DNA from: Neisseria animalis
GTDB lineage: Bacteria > Pseudomonadota > Gammaproteobacteria > Burkholderiales > Neisseriaceae
NCBI RefSeq assembly: GCF_900636515.1
Contig: NZ_LR134287.1
Span: 496,001-560,000 of the forward strand
Direction of reading: 5' to 3'
DNA: 64,000 nucleotides
Under the pieces are notes generated by a model. That model had not been told where the DNA came from. It did no database searches and saw nothing but the letters and a program-made list of their open reading frames with translations. Made by a program: the position numbers and the translations under genes. Every line of letters starts with the position of its first letter. The first letter of the stretch is position 1. Positions 25,214 to 35,566 of the stretch are shown here, piece after piece.

Positions 25214-27070
25214 ATGAACCGTTACCCTTTATGGAAATACCTGCTGATTGCATTGACGATTGCGGTGTCGGTGGTTTATTCACTGCCCAATCTCTTTGGT
25301 GAAACACCGGCGGTGCAGGTATCGACCAACCGACAATCCATCATTATCAACGAGCAGACGCAAAATCGTGTGGCTGCCGCGCTTCAGGCGGAAAATATCC
25401 AAACGGACGGTATGTTTGTTGTGGACAATTCGCTCAAGGTACGCTTTAAAGACGCGGAAACCCAGCTCAAAGCACGCGACGTTATCGAAAATACCTTAGG
25501 CGAGGGCTATATTACCGCACTCAACCTGCTGGCAGACAGCCCCGAATGGATGGCGAAAATCAATGCCAATCCGATGTTCTTGGGTTTGGACTTGCGCGGC
25601 GGCGTGCATTTCACCATGCAGGTGGACATGAAAGCGGCGATGCAGAAGACGTTTGAACGCTATGCCGGCGACATTCGCCGCGAACTGCGCCGCCAAAAAA
25701 TCCGTGTCGGCACTATCCGCCAAACCGAAAACAGCCTGAGCGTACCGTTCCAAGATGCGGCAGATGTGCAGAAAGCGTTGCCCGAATTGCGCCGTCTGCT
25801 GCCTGATGCCACGCTGAATGCCAGCGGCAATGATATTGTGCTGACTTTGTCGGACGAAGTGGTGAACAAAGTACGTTCGGACGCGGTGAAACAAAACATC
25901 ACAACGCTGCACAACCGTGTCAACGAATTGGGTGTGGCCGAGCCGGTGATCCAGCAGTCGGGTGCGGACCGTATCGTGGTTCAGTTGCCGGGCGTACAGG
26001 ATACGGCGAAAGCCAAGGACATTATCGGCCGTACGGCAACATTGGAAGTCCGCATGGTTGAAGACGATGCAGCTAAAGTGCAAGCGGCGTTGAGCGGCAA
26101 TGTGCCGGCGGGTTTCGAGTTGCTGTATAGCGCGGGCGAACATCCTATGCCGACTTTGGTCAGCAAGCAGGTGGAATTGACCGGCGATAATATTAACGAT
26201 GCACAACCGAGCTTCGATGAAATGGGCGCGCCTGCCGTCAGCATTAACTTGGACGGTACGGGCGGTACGATTTTCGGCGAATTGACGGCGGCCAATGTCG
26301 GCAAACGTATGGCGATGGTCTTGATTGATCAGGGTAAGTCCGAAGTGGTAACCGCTCCGGTGATTCGCCAGCCGATTACCGGCGGCCGCGTACAGATTTC
26401 CGGCAGCATGAGCAGTGCAGAAGCCAATGATACGTCGCTGCTGCTGCGTGCCGGTTCGCTGGCTGCGCCGATGGAGATTGTCGAAGAACGTACCATCGGC
26501 CCGTCTTTGGGTAAGGAAAACATTGAAAAAGGTTTCAACTCTACTTTGTGGGGTTTTGCTGCCGTGTCATTGTTTATGGTGGTGTATTACCGCCTGATGG
26601 GTTTGTTCTCGACCATCGCACTTTCGACCAATATTCTGTTCTTAGTGGCGATTTTGTCGGCATTGCAGGCAACCATGACGCTGCCGGGTATTGCTGCGCT
26701 GGCATTGACGCTGGGTATGGCGATTGACTCGAACGTATTGATTAACGAGCGTATCCGCGAGGAACTCCGCGCCGGCGCGCAGCCTCAGGCGGCTATTTAT
26801 TCGGGCTTCCAACATGCTTGGGCAACGATTGTCGATTCCAACCTGACTTCTCTGATTGCCGGTATCGCTTTGTTGGTATTCGGTTCCGGGCCGGTGCGCG
26901 GTTTTGCCGTGGTGCACTGTATCGGCATTCTGACATCGATGTTTTCATCGGTTGTGGTGTTCCGCGCCATGGTTAATCTGTGGTACGGCGGACGCCGCAA
27001 GCTGCAAAGCATTTCTATCGGCTCGGTTTGGAAACAGCCGGCCGCCACCCCTGCGGCGGATAAGGAGTAA
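25214..27070 (+). CDS. secD: SecD, protein export membrane protein
   Basis: RND-like subunit that uses proton motive force to complete protein export. The 618-residue protein has TM1 at the N-terminus (YLLIALTIAVSVVYSLPNLFG), a large periplasmic P1 domain, and five C-terminal helices including MTLPGIAALALTLGMAIDSN and NERIREELRAGAQPQ. The true start is ATG 25214 (MNRYPLWKY) after AAGG; the open frame begins 43 codons earlier in non-homologous sequence. secF follows after 3 nt. Confidence 0.96.
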   Translation: MNRYPLWKYLLIALTIAVSVVYSLPNLFGETPAVQVSTNRQSIIINEQTQNRVAAALQAENIQTDGMFVVDNSLKVRFKDAETQLKARDVIENTLGEGYITALNLLADSPEWMAKINANPMFLGLDLRGGVHFTMQVDMKAAMQKTFERYAGDIRRELRRQKIRVGTIRQTENSLSVPFQDAADVQKALPELRRLLPDATLNASGNDIVLTLSDEVVNKVRSDAVKQNITTLHNRVNELGVAEPVIQQSGADRIVVQLPGVQDTAKAKDIIGRTATLEVRMVEDDAAKVQAALSGNVPAGFELLYSAGEHPMPTLVSKQVELTGDNINDAQPSFDEMGAPAVSINLDGTGGTIFGELTAANVGKRMAMVLIDQGKSEVVTAPVIRQPITGGRVQISGSMSSAEANDTSLLLRAGSLAAPMEIVEERTIGPSLGKENIEKGFNSTLWGFAAVSLFMVVYYRLMGLFSTIALSTNILFLVAILSALQATMTLPGIAALALTLGMAIDSNVLINERIREELRAGAQPQAAIYSGFQHAWATIVDSNLTSLIAGIALLVFGSGPVRGFAVVHCIGILTSMFSSVVVFRAMVNLWYGGRRKLQSISIGSVWKQPAATPAADKE

Positions 27071-27073
27071 AGC

Positions 27074-28009
27074 ATGGAATTATTCAGAATCAAGCGCGAT
27101 ATTCCGTTTATGCGCTATGGCAAGCTGACGACTTTTATTTCGTTGTTTACATTTATTGCCGCCGTATTCTTTCTGGTTACCAAAGGTCTGAACTTCTCGG
27201 TGGAGTTTACCGGCGGTACGGTGATGGAAGTGCAATACAGCCAAGGTGCGGATTTGAACAAAACCCGCGAGCGTTTAGATACGCTTCAGTTGGGCGATGT
27301 GCAGGTGCAGGCTTTGGGTACGAACCGGCATGTTATGATTCGTCTGCCGAATAAAGACGGTTTGCCTTCGGCACAGTTGTCCAATAATGTGATGGATTTG
27401 CTGAAACAGGATGCGCCCGATGTCACGCTGCGCCAAGTCGAATTTATCGGTCCGCAGGTCGGCGAAGAGTTGGTGACCAACGGCTTGCTGGCTTTGGGCA
27501 TGGTAATTGTCGGCATTATCGTATATCTCTCCATGCGTTTTGAGTGGCGTTTTGCCGTGTCGGCGATTATTGCCAATATGCACGATATTGTGATTATTCT
27601 TGGCTGTTTTGCGTTCTTTCAATGGGAGTTTTCGCTGACCGTATTGGCAGGTATTTTGGCTGTACTGGGTTATTCGGTAAACGAATCGGTTGTGGTGTTC
27701 GACCGTATCCGCGAAAATTTCCGCAAGCCTGCCATGCGTAACCACAGTGTGCCGGAAGTGATTGACAACGCTATTACCGCGACCATGAGCCGTACCATCA
27801 TTACCCACGGTTCGACTGAGGCAATGGTGGTGTCGATGCTGGTTTTCGGCGGTGCGGCGTTGCACGGTTTCTCAATGGCACTGACCATCGGTATCGTCTT
27901 CGGTATTTATTCTTCAGTCTTGGTGGCCAGCCCGCTGCTGCTGATGTTTGGCTTGAACCGCGATAATTTGGCGAAAGCGAATCAGAAAAAAGAAGAAGTC
28001 GTCGTTTAA
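27074..28009 (+). CDS. secF: SecF, protein export membrane protein
   Basis: Partner of SecD, 311 residues with six membrane helices: TM1, the signature GLNFSVEFTGGTVMEVQYS after it, and ILAVLGYSVNESVVVFDRIR with NHSVPEVIDNAITATMSRTI. Its Shine-Dalgarno AAGGAG overlaps the end of secD, indicating coupled translation. Confidence 0.96.
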   Translation: MELFRIKRDIPFMRYGKLTTFISLFTFIAAVFFLVTKGLNFSVEFTGGTVMEVQYSQGADLNKTRERLDTLQLGDVQVQALGTNRHVMIRLPNKDGLPSAQLSNNVMDLLKQDAPDVTLRQVEFIGPQVGEELVTNGLLALGMVIVGIIVYLSMRFEWRFAVSAIIANMHDIVIILGCFAFFQWEFSLTVLAGILAVLGYSVNESVVVFDRIRENFRKPAMRNHSVPEVIDNAITATMSRTIITHGSTEAMVVSMLVFGGAALHGFSMALTIGIVFGIYSSVLVASPLLLMFGLNRDNLAKANQKKEEVVV

Positions 28010-28025
28010 CGCTTCTGTTTTGCTT

Positions 28026-28073
28026 AAAAGCCGTCTGTAAAACGCAAATAGGCGTTTTACAGACGGCTTTTTT
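28026..28073 (+). terminator. DUS inverted-pair terminator of secDF
   Basis: AAAAGCCGTCTGTAAAACGC pairs with GCGTTTTACAGACGGCTTTT and a T run. Stem of about 20 bp. Confidence 0.9.
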
Positions 28074-28266
28074 GGTTTTATCTGCCAAATTTTTGAAATA
28101 TGAGCGCGAAAATAGTTTGAATAAATGTTTTTGCAATGGAAAATATCAGGCTTGAAGCAGGCTCTGCACCATTTTTGCTTAATTTCGGTTTTTGGCACAT
28201 TGGGTCTGTATGAAACAGCCGCCTTTGTTACAATTTGCGTTTGTTTTCTGACAAAGAATATTGATT

Positions 28267-29604
28267 ATGGCTACTCAAGCTTCATGGTCGTCCAAAATCG
28301 GCTTTATCCTTGCTGCGGCAGGTTCGGCAATCGGTTTGGGTGCGATTTGGAAATTTCCCTATACCGCAGGAACCAACGGCGGCGCGGTATTTTTCCTGAT
28401 GTTTTTGGTGTTTACCGTGTTAGTGGCATTGCCGGTGCAGTTGGCGGAATTTTATATCGGCAGAACCAGCGGTAAAAATGCCGTTGATGCGTTTAAAACG
28501 CTTGCTCCGAATACTGCGTGGCCGTGGATCGGGCGGATGGGTGTGGCGGCGTGTTTCGTGCTGCTGTCGTTTTACAGCGTGGTCGGCGGCTGGGTGGTTA
28601 ATTACGCGGTACACGCGCTGACGGGGGAAATCCGTGCCGGTGCGGATTTTGAGGCTTTGTTCGGTGCGACCATCGCGAATCCGTGGAGCGTGCTGCTGTA
28701 TCAGGGTGTGTTTATGCTGCTGACGGTGTGGGTGGTGAAAGGCGGTATTTCAGACGGCATCGAGAAGGCAAACCGTTATATGATGCCGGCGTTGTTTGTG
28801 TTGTTTGTGGTGCTGGCCGTGCGTTCGCTGACGCTGCCGGGTGCGGCGCAGGGTGTAGAATTTTTGCTCAAACCGGACTGGTCGCATTTTACGCCGCATA
28901 CTATGCTGACCGCGCTGGGACAGGCGTTTTTCGCGCTCAGTATCGGCGTTTCAACCATGATTACTTATGCTTCGTATCTGAGTAAGAAGGAAGATTTGTT
29001 CCGTTCGGGCAACAGTATTATGTGGATGAATCTGCTGGTGTCGCTGCTGGCGGGCTTGGTGATTTTTCCGGCCGTGTTTGCATTCGGTTTCGAGCCCAGT
29101 CAGGGGCCGGGTTTGATTTTCATCGTGCTGCCGGCGGTATTTATGAAAATTCCGTTCGGCGAAGTGTTGTTTGCGGTGTTTATGCTGCTGGTTGCTTTTG
29201 CGACGCTGACCTCGGCTTTCTCGATGTTGGAAACGGTCATTGCCGCCGCGATACGCCAAGACGAAAGTAAACGCCGCAACCGCACATGGCTGATCGGCAG
29301 TGCGATTTTCATTGTCGGGATACCGTCTGCGCTGTCGTTCGGCGTGTTGGGAGAGTGGAAGGTTTTCGGGAAAACGGTGTTTGATTTGTGGGACTATATT
29401 ATTACCGCGCTGATTATGCCGATCAGTTCGTTTTTTGTGGCACTGTTTGTCGCATGGCTGCGCGACCGGCAGTCGGTGCTGGCGGATGCGGGAGAGGGCA
29501 GTACTGTTCCGAAGGCGGTTATCCGTTTGTGGCTGAATATGCTGCGTTATGTTGCGCCGGTGGCGATTCTGCTGGTGTTTGCCCATACGTTGGGTTGGAT
29601 TTAA
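28267..29604 (+). CDS. Sodium-dependent transporter, NSS (SNF) family
   Basis: Na+-coupled symporter of the LeuT/neurotransmitter family, usually for amino acids. The 445-residue, roughly 11-helix protein opens with the family hallmark FILAAAGSAIGLGAIWKFPY and TNGGAVFFLMF (TM1-2), and TM6 holds FFALSIGVSTMITYASYLS. The ATG at 28267 (MATQASW) is preferred over an in-frame TTG two codons earlier. Monocistronic with its own terminator. The substrate cannot be read from sequence. Confidence 0.92.
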   Translation: MATQASWSSKIGFILAAAGSAIGLGAIWKFPYTAGTNGGAVFFLMFLVFTVLVALPVQLAEFYIGRTSGKNAVDAFKTLAPNTAWPWIGRMGVAACFVLLSFYSVVGGWVVNYAVHALTGEIRAGADFEALFGATIANPWSVLLYQGVFMLLTVWVVKGGISDGIEKANRYMMPALFVLFVVLAVRSLTLPGAAQGVEFLLKPDWSHFTPHTMLTALGQAFFALSIGVSTMITYASYLSKKEDLFRSGNSIMWMNLLVSLLAGLVIFPAVFAFGFEPSQGPGLIFIVLPAVFMKIPFGEVLFAVFMLLVAFATLTSAFSMLETVIAAAIRQDESKRRNRTWLIGSAIFIVGIPSALSFGVLGEWKVFGKTVFDLWDYIITALIMPISSFFVALFVAWLRDRQSVLADAGEGSTVPKAVIRLWLNMLRYVAPVAILLVFAHTLGWI

Positions 29605-29622
29605 CCGGCGCGGCTGTGATGG

Positions 29623-29659
29623 AAGCCGTCTGCAAACAGTTGTTTTGCAGACGGCTTTT
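29623..29659 (+). terminator. DUS inverted-pair terminator of the NSS transporter
   Basis: AAGCCGTCTGCAAA and TTTTGCAGACGGCTTTT. Confidence 0.85.
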
Positions 29660-29686
29660 GTTTGTACGTTCGGGTTGCCGAAATTG

Positions 29687-29752
29687 CTGTTTTAGCTTTG
29701 CAGAAACTCTGTTTTAGCTTCGCAGAAACTCTGTTTTAGCTTCGCAGAAACC
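29687..29752 (+). repeat. Three tandem 22-bp repeats
   Basis: CTGTTTTAGCTTCGCAGAAACT is present three times head to tail (29687, 29709, 29731); the first unit has TTTG for TTCG and the last ends CC. They abut the left end of the MITE at 29754. Confidence 0.85.
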
Positions 29753-29753
29753 T

Positions 29754-30027
29754 GAGACCTTTGAAAAAAAGACAGGAAACGAAGCAAAACTGATTGTAGG
29801 GGCAGCTTTTACACCTGCCCGAAAATTGAATACTTTGAAAGTTATAGTCATTTAAAATAAGAATGATACAGCGTTGCTTTGCCTTGCCGTACTATGTGTA
29901 CTGTCTGCGGCTTCGCTGCCTTGTCTCATTCTTATTTTATTCGACTATACAACTTCCAAAAGCCCGAACAAGCGGGCGGGTGTAAAACCCGCCTACAAGC
30001 CATTGTCATGAATTTTGCAAAGGCCTC
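29754..30027 (+). mobile_element. IS5/IS1106-like MITE, complete but interrupted copy
   Basis: Left end GAGACCTTTGAAAA, right end ...CATTGTCATGAATTTTGCAA then AGGCCTC. Without the nested 107-bp element (29843-29949) about 167 bases remain, close to the 161 bases of the copy at 1306. Confidence 0.7.
29843..29949 (-). mobile_element. 107-bp Correia-like element, copy E (nested)
   Basis: Identical by eye to copies A, C, F, G, H and I (reverse orientation); inserted within the MITE. Confidence 0.88.
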
Positions 30028-30100
30028 AACCTGTTTTTTTCCGTATGGAGGGTATGTTGTTGTCGGAGGGGATCGGTTTTTCAAGCTGTTTGAAAAATGG

Positions 30101-30152
30101 AAGCCGTCTGAAAAAGCGGCGGAGGTGTCCATGCTTTTTTCAGACGGCTTTA
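30101..30152 (-). terminator. DUS inverted-pair terminator of proQ
   Basis: AAGCCGTCTGAAAAA and TTTTTTCAGACGGCTT, 25 bases past the proQ stop on the minus strand. Confidence 0.75.
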
Positions 30153-30176
30153 TTTGAGAGAAAACGCAATAGCTGT

Positions 30177-30629
30177 TTATTCGGCGGCTGTTCCGCTTGT
30201 TTCGGCAGTTTCCGCCGGTGTCGCTTCGGCGGCGGAGGTTTGTCCGGCATCTTTGGCTGCCTGCCGTTCGGCTTGTGCGGCGAGCGCCTGCCGTACGGCC
30301 GGGTGCTGTTGGGCGATGGCTTGTTCTTCGGGGCTGACTTCGCCTTTGAAACGGTTGTTCAGATCGAAGCGTTTGCCGCCGCGTGCCAGTGCTTTCAGGT
30401 AGCGCGGACGGCGGCAGTGGTTGGCCAATACGCGGGCAATCAGGACGGGGTCGTATTGGGGCAGGGCGGCAATCAAATCTTGGTCTATGCCGACGGCCAG
30501 AGGTTTGAAGCGTTTGAATACGTCGTATTTGCCGTAGATGTGGTCGGCAATCATGTCAGTCTGCTTCTTTTTGCTCATGGTTTGGACGGCGGATTTCAGC
30601 GCGGCGCCCAAAGCGGTTTCTTGTGTCAT
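30177..30629 (-). CDS. proQ: ProQ/FinO-family RNA chaperone (minimal form)
   Basis: Global RNA-binding protein acting on sRNAs and mRNA 3' ends. The 150-residue protein is nearly all FinO domain (TMSKKKQTDMIADHIYGKYD, NHCRRPRYLKALARGGKRFD, LNNRFKGEV) with a short Ala/Glu/Thr-rich tail, like the minimal ProQ of N. meningitidis. I start at ATG 30627-30629 (MTQETALGA), which has AGGAAT upstream; an in-frame ATG 23 codons earlier adds untypical sequence. Confidence 0.93.
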   Translation of the reverse strand: MTQETALGAALKSAVQTMSKKKQTDMIADHIYGKYDVFKRFKPLAVGIDQDLIAALPQYDPVLIARVLANHCRRPRYLKALARGGKRFDLNNRFKGEVSPEEQAIAQQHPAVRQALAAQAERQAAKDAGQTSAAEATPAETAETSGTAAE

Positions 30630-30742
30630 GTCTGTTATATTCCTGTTAAAGGCTGCCGTGCGGTTTGGGTTTGGCGGCAGCGGGACGATTTCCGCCATTG
30701 TAGTATAAAGGGCGGATTTTGGCTAAGGATTTGTACAACGGT

Positions 30743-30781
30743 TTTGCAGACGGCCTCGGGGTCGGACGGGCCGTCTGCAAA
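30743..30781 (-). terminator. DUS inverted pair between aroC and proQ
   Basis: TTTGCAGACGGCC and GGCCGTCTGCAAA around a GC-rich loop, upstream of proQ and downstream of aroC on the minus strand. Confidence 0.6.
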
Positions 30782-30892
30782 CGGGTTGGCGCATTTGGTG
30801 CGTCCGGCTGATGGGTCGGGGCGGCTTATGGTATTGCCGTAATCCTTTGCGCTACATGGAGGATGGGAAGGCCGCACTCCGGTTGCCTGTTT

Positions 30893-31990
30893 TTAACCCA
30901 AACGCGCGATGTCGGGCGTATTCACGCATACGCCGGTGTTTTGTGCGCGATGTCGCATGGCGTGATCCATCAGCACCAGCGCAAGCATGGCCTCGGCAAT
31001 CGGCGCGGCGCGCAAGCCTACGCAGGGGTCGTGGCGGCCGTGTGTGGCGATTTCCACCGCGTTGCCGTCGGTATCGATGCTCCGGCGCGGCGTGGCGATG
31101 GAGCTGGTCGGTTTGATGGCGAAATTGGCGGTGATGGTTTGGCCGGTGGAAATGCCGCCGAGGATGCCGCCCGCATGGTTGGATTGGAAGCCTTGCGGGG
31201 CGAGCTCGTCGCCGTGCACGCTGCCGCGTTGCGCCACCACGTCGAAGCCGTCGCCGATTTCCACGCCTTTGACGGCATTGATGGACATCAGCGCATGGGC
31301 AATATCGGCATCAAGGCGGTCGAACACCGGCTCGCCCAAGCCGACGGGTACGCCGCGCGCTTCGATGTGCAGCTTCGCGCCCACGCTGTCGAGCGATTTG
31401 CGCACGCTGTCCATATAGGCTTCGAGTTCGGCAATTTGCGAACGGTTGGCGGCAAAAAACGGGTTTTCCGCAATAAAATCTTCGTTTTCAAAAGCAATTT
31501 CCTGCTCGCCCACTTGGGTAACCCAGCAGGCGATTTCGGTGCCGAATTGTGTTTTCAGCCATTTTTTGGCCACAGCACCGGCGGCCACGCGCGCGGCGGT
31601 TTCGCGGGCGGAACTCCTGCCGCCGCCGCGGTAGTCGCGGATACCGTATTTGTGCCAGTAGGTATAGTCGGCGTGGCCGGGGCGGAATTGGCGGGCGATG
31701 TTGCCGTAGTCTTTGCTGCGCTGGTCGGTGTTGCGGATGAGCAGCGCAATCGGCGTGCCGGTGGTTCGGCCTTCGAACACGCCGGATAGGATTTCCACTT
31801 CGTCGGCTTCGCGCCGTTGGGTCACATGGCGGTTGGTGCCGGGTTTGCGGCGGTCGAGGTCGGTTTGGATGTCTTGTTCGTTTAACGGCAGTCCCGGCGG
31901 GCAGCCGTCGATGATGCAGCCCAATGCCGGGCCGTGGCTTTCGCCGAAAGTAGTAACGGTGAAGAGTTGTCCGAAAGTGTTGCCTGCCAT
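30893..31990 (-). CDS. aroC: Chorismate synthase
   Basis: Last step of the shikimate pathway: converts EPSP to chorismate with reduced FMN. The 366-residue protein has the signatures [18 protein letters not shown] (family start), the [14 protein letters not shown] segment and the [20 protein letters not shown] region. ATG 31988-31990 (MAGNTFGQ) is the normal family start; the open frame extends 16 codons upstream without homology. aroB and aroK of the same pathway lie 17-20 kb away. Confidence 0.97.
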   Translation of the reverse strand: MAGNTFGQLFTVTTFGESHGPALGCIIDGCPPGLPLNEQDIQTDLDRRKPGTNRHVTQRREADEVEILSGVFEGRTTGTPIALLIRNTDQRSKDYGNIARQFRPGHADYTYWHKYGIRDYRGGGRSSARETAARVAAGAVAKKWLKTQFGTEIACWVTQVGEQEIAFENEDFIAENPFFAANRSQIAELEAYMDSVRKSLDSVGAKLHIEARGVPVGLGEPVFDRLDADIAHALMSINAVKGVEIGDGFDVVAQRGSVHGDELAPQGFQSNHAGGILGGISTGQTITANFAIKPTSSIATPRRSIDTDGNAVEIATHGRHDPCVGLRAAPIAEAMLALVLMDHAMRHRAQNTGVCVNTPDIARLG

Positions 31991-32039
31991 ATTTCTGCTC
32001 TGTAAACGTTTGAGGGATAAGGTAGTGGATTTTAACATA

Positions 32040-32080
32040 AAAGGCCGTCTGTAAAATCGTGTTTTGCAGACGGCCTTTTA
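32040..32080 (-). terminator. DUS inverted-pair terminator of secA
   Basis: AAAGGCCGTCTGTAAAA and TTTTGCAGACGGCCTTTT between the secA stop and aroC. Confidence 0.8.
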
Positions 32081-32097
32081 TTTGTATCAAACCCTTA

Positions 32098-34854
32098 TCA
32101 GCTCAGTTTGCCGTGGCACTGTTTGTATTTCAAACCGCTGCCGCACGGGCAGGGGTCGTTGCGGTGAACAACGTAACCTTGCAACGAGAGTGCTTCGGGG
32201 CTGAGATCCATGCTGTTGGGGTCGAATGCTTCGGTAGCCAAGTTGGTTTTGGATTCGCCGAGTAATTCTTCCATGTCCGGTGCGTCGGGTTGCGCGGCAT
32301 GAATATTGTTAACGGTTTGCTCCGGCAGCTCTTGGGCGGTATGCTCGTTGCGTTCGATTTGAACGGAGGCCAACAGGGAGGCAATGTTGTGTTTGATACT
32401 GTGCCACAGGTTTTCAAACATGGTAAAGGCTTCGCGTTTGTATTCCTGTTTCGGATTTTTTTGGGCGTAGCTGCGTAAGTGGATACCTTGGCGCAGATGG
32501 TCCATGGCAGCCAAATGTTCGCGCCATTGGTTGTCGATGACTTGCAGCATGACGTTGCGCTCGAAGTTTGCCATAGGCTGTTGGCCGACCAATTCTACTT
32601 TTTCGGCGTATTCGGCTTCGATGCGCTGAATCAGGCGGTCTTTGATGTCTTGTCCGTCTAAGGTGTTGTCAGCTTCCAGCCACGCTTTGATGTCTGCCTG
32701 TACGCGGAACTCTCCGGCAAGCTGGGCTTCGAGTGCGGCAATATTCCATTGCTCTTCCATGCTTTCCGGAGGAATATGCAAATCGACCAAATCGCTGATG
32801 ACTTCTTCACGAATGTCTTTGGCTAAGCCGCTGACTTCCTGATTGGTAAGGATTTCATTGCGCTGGTGGTAAATCACTTTGCGTTGGTCGTTGGCAACGT
32901 CGTCATATTCCAAGACTTGTTTGCGCATATCGAAGTTGCGGCCTTCGACTTTGCGTTGCGCGCCTTCGATTTGGCGGGTCAGCAAGCCGTGTTCGATGGC
33001 GACGCCGCGTTCGGGCGAGAGGCGGTTGAGGATGGCGGCGGCGCGGTCGAGGGCGAACAGGCGCAGCAGCGGGTCTTCAAAGGAGAGGTAGAAGCGGCTG
33101 GAGCCGGGGTCGCCTTGGCGGCCTGCACGGCCGCGCAGTTGGTTGTCGATGCGGCGGCTTTCGTGACGTTCGGTGCCGATGATGTGGAGACCGCCGGCTG
33201 CCAATACTTTTTCATGCTCTTGCTGCCAACCGCTTTCCAATGCGGCGATTTGTGCGGTTTTCTCGTCATCACTCAGGGTTTCATCGGCGCGGATGGCATC
33301 GGTTTGATGTTTGAGATTACCGCCCAGTACGATGTCGGTACCGCGGCCGGCCATGTTGGTGGCAACGGTAATCGCGCCGACTTTGCCTGCTTGGGCAACG
33401 ATTAAGGCTTCGCGTTCGTGTTCTTTGGCATTTAAGACATTGTGCGGCAGGCCTGCTTTGTTGAGCAGGTTGGATACCAGTTCGGAGTTTTCGATGCTGG
33501 TGGTGCCGACCAGTACCGGCTGGCCGTTTTCGTGGCAGGCTTGGATGTCTTTGACGACTGCTTCGAATTTTTCTTCGGCACTTCGGAAGATTTGGTCGTT
33601 GAAGTCTTTGCGCTGGATAGGGCGGTTGGTCGGGATAATGACGGTTTCCAAGCCGTAAATGCTTTGGAATTCGAATGCTTCGGTATCGGCCGTGCCGGTC
33701 ATGCCGGAGAGCTTGGTATAGAGCCGGAAGTAGTTTTGGAAGGTGATGGAGGCCAGCGTTTGGTTTTCACGCTTGATTTCCACGCCTTCTTTGGCTTCTA
33801 CGGCTTGGTGCAGGCCTTCGGACCAGCGGCGTCCTGCCATCAGGCGGCCTGTAAATTCGTCTACAATGACGATTTCGCCGTCTTGGATGACATAGTGCTG
33901 ATCCAAATGGAACAGACTGTGTGCGCGCAATGCCGCCATCAGGTGGTGCATCAGGGTGATGTTGGCGGCGGAGTAAAGGGAGTCGTTTTCTTGCAGCAGC
34001 CCCATTTGGGTCAGAATTTGCTCGGCGTGTTCGTGGCCGGATTCGCTCAAGATGACTTGATGGGCTTTTTCGTCCACCCAGTAATCGCCTTCGCCTTCTT
34101 CCGTTTCCTGGCGGACCAGTCGGGCGGGAACGGCATTCATGATTTGGTAGAGTTGGACGTTGTCGTCGGCCTGTCCGGAAATAATCAGGGGGGTACGGGC
34201 TTCATCGATTAAGATGGAGTCGACTTCATCGACAACGGCGAAGTTTAATTCGCGTTGTACTTTGTCGTATTGGTCGGTCACCATGTTGTCGCGCAGGTAA
34301 TCGAAACCGAATTCGTTGTTGGTGCCGTAGGTGATGTCGGCACCGTATGCGCTTTGGCGGTAGAACGGCTCCATATTGGATACGATCACGCCGACAGTCA
34401 GGCCGAGGAAGTTATACAGCGGTTCCATGATGCCGGCATCGCGTGCGGCCAAGTAGTCGTTGACGGTGACAACGTGCACGCCTTTTCCGGAAAGGGCATT
34501 GAGGTAAACGGCAAGTGTGGCAACCAGTGTTTTGCCTTCGCCGGTACGCATTTCGGCGATTTTGCCGTTGTGCAGTACCATGCCGCCGATGAGTTGTACG
34601 TCGAAGTGGCGCATACCTAATACGCGGCGGCTGGCTTCGCGGCAGACGGCAAAGGCTTCTACCAAAATGCCGTCGAGCGTTTCGCCGTTGGCGAGGCGTT
34701 CTTTGAATTCTGCGGTTTTGGCTTGCAAAGCCTCGTCGCTTAGAGCCTGCATGTCGGCTTCGAGTGCGTTGATTTTCGCTACGGATTTTCGGTATTGTTT
34801 GAGCAGACGGTCGTTGCGGCTGCCGAAGATTTTTTTTGCAATGTTTGTCAGCAT
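32098..34854 (-). CDS. secA: SecA, preprotein translocase ATPase
   Basis: Motor ATPase that drives proteins through SecYEG. The 918-residue protein has Walker A MRTGEGKT (102-109), [15 protein letters not shown] (DEAD-type motif), [15 protein letters not shown] and [20 protein letters not shown] (helicase motifs), the preprotein-crosslinking and wing domains, and a C-terminal zinc site [13 protein letters not shown] that binds SecB. Full length for the family. Divergent from the dciA-like gene. Confidence 0.98.
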   Translation of the reverse strand: MLTNIAKKIFGSRNDRLLKQYRKSVAKINALEADMQALSDEALQAKTAEFKERLANGETLDGILVEAFAVCREASRRVLGMRHFDVQLIGGMVLHNGKIAEMRTGEGKTLVATLAVYLNALSGKGVHVVTVNDYLAARDAGIMEPLYNFLGLTVGVIVSNMEPFYRQSAYGADITYGTNNEFGFDYLRDNMVTDQYDKVQRELNFAVVDEVDSILIDEARTPLIISGQADDNVQLYQIMNAVPARLVRQETEEGEGDYWVDEKAHQVILSESGHEHAEQILTQMGLLQENDSLYSAANITLMHHLMAALRAHSLFHLDQHYVIQDGEIVIVDEFTGRLMAGRRWSEGLHQAVEAKEGVEIKRENQTLASITFQNYFRLYTKLSGMTGTADTEAFEFQSIYGLETVIIPTNRPIQRKDFNDQIFRSAEEKFEAVVKDIQACHENGQPVLVGTTSIENSELVSNLLNKAGLPHNVLNAKEHEREALIVAQAGKVGAITVATNMAGRGTDIVLGGNLKHQTDAIRADETLSDDEKTAQIAALESGWQQEHEKVLAAGGLHIIGTERHESRRIDNQLRGRAGRQGDPGSSRFYLSFEDPLLRLFALDRAAAILNRLSPERGVAIEHGLLTRQIEGAQRKVEGRNFDMRKQVLEYDDVANDQRKVIYHQRNEILTNQEVSGLAKDIREEVISDLVDLHIPPESMEEQWNIAALEAQLAGEFRVQADIKAWLEADNTLDGQDIKDRLIQRIEAEYAEKVELVGQQPMANFERNVMLQVIDNQWREHLAAMDHLRQGIHLRSYAQKNPKQEYKREAFTMFENLWHSIKHNIASLLASVQIERNEHTAQELPEQTVNNIHAAQPDAPDMEELLGESKTNLATEAFDPNSMDLSPEALSLQGYVVHRNDPCPCGSGLKYKQCHGKLS

Positions 34855-34981
34855 GAGGTCTTCCCTATGAATTAGGGTAAAATAGCGGAAAAGGAGATTT
34901 TAACACAATCTGCCGGTTAAAACGGGTAATCGCATTGCAAATGGCGGTATGCCTGACGGATTTCAAGTGATGGAGAATGAT

Positions 34982-35431
34982 ATGGATTTCAACCATCTGA
35001 AACGGGTGGGGCCGGGTGATGGTGCGGGTGTTCCGGCACATTTGCACAACTTGTTGCAGATTTCCCGCTATTGGCAGAAGCTGGATAAGGAAGTTGGGCG
35101 GATACTGCCTGCCAACCTGCGTCCTTATGTCCGAACCGCCTGTATCGAGGGTGATGTATTGGTTTTGTTGGCGGCCAACAGTATGGCGGCTTCGCGTTTG
35201 AAAATGCTGCTGCCTGCGCTGCAGCCGAGTTTGGTGGCTGTGCATGAAGGATTGAGCAGCGTGCGTGTCCGTCTGGTTCCGCAAACGCCTGAAGCGGAAC
35301 GGGTAAACCGTTTGGAGTTGAGCGAAACGGCTGTGGCGAATTTCGAGCAAACGGCGGAATGTTTGGCAGAGCGCCACCCCAAGCTGGCTCAAGCCTTGGC
35401 AAGGCTGGCGCAAAAGCACCGTAAGCCGTAA
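34982..35431 (+). CDS. DciA-like protein (DUF721)
   Basis: A 149-residue protein of the DUF721/DciA family, which includes loaders of the replicative helicase DnaB in bacteria lacking DnaC. The DUF721 core is the stretch LLQISRYWQKLDKEVGRILP with VLVLLAANSMAASRLKMLLP. I place the start at ATG 34982 (MDFNHLKR) after GGAG at 34975-34978; ATG 34973 is an alternative. Divergent from secA, a neighbourhood also seen for DUF721 genes in other proteobacteria. Confidence 0.75.
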   Translation: MDFNHLKRVGPGDGAGVPAHLHNLLQISRYWQKLDKEVGRILPANLRPYVRTACIEGDVLVLLAANSMAASRLKMLLPALQPSLVAVHEGLSSVRVRLVPQTPEAERVNRLELSETAVANFEQTAECLAERHPKLAQALARLAQKHRKP

Positions 35432-35542
35432 ACGGACAACTGAGCTTGTTTAGGTGTTAAAAAATGTCAAATTTGCAGACGGCCTGTGGCTTTGCGGAGC
35501 AGGAGCGGCGGCGGTTTTGTAAACAGGTGTAAATGCTTGCTT

Positions 35543-35566
35543 AAACTTTGATTCAAATCAAAGTTT
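35543..35566 (+). promoter_or_regulatory. FNR-type operator upstream of the azurin gene
   Basis: TTGATTCAAATCAA (35548-35561) is an exact FNR box (TTGAT-N4-ATCAA) within a perfect 24-base palindrome. Its centre (35554.5) lies about 41.5 bases before a start site predicted from the -10-like CATACT at 35584-35589, the spacing of a class II FNR-activated promoter. Confidence 0.78.

Noticed and set aside
30863-31789. 308-codon frame opposite aroC
   Set aside because: Reverse-strand shadow of chorismate synthase, Ala/Gly/Arg-rich and without motifs.
34829-34837. Eight-T run near the start of secA
   Set aside because: Reading frame intact; SecA is essential; runs of this length occur by chance.
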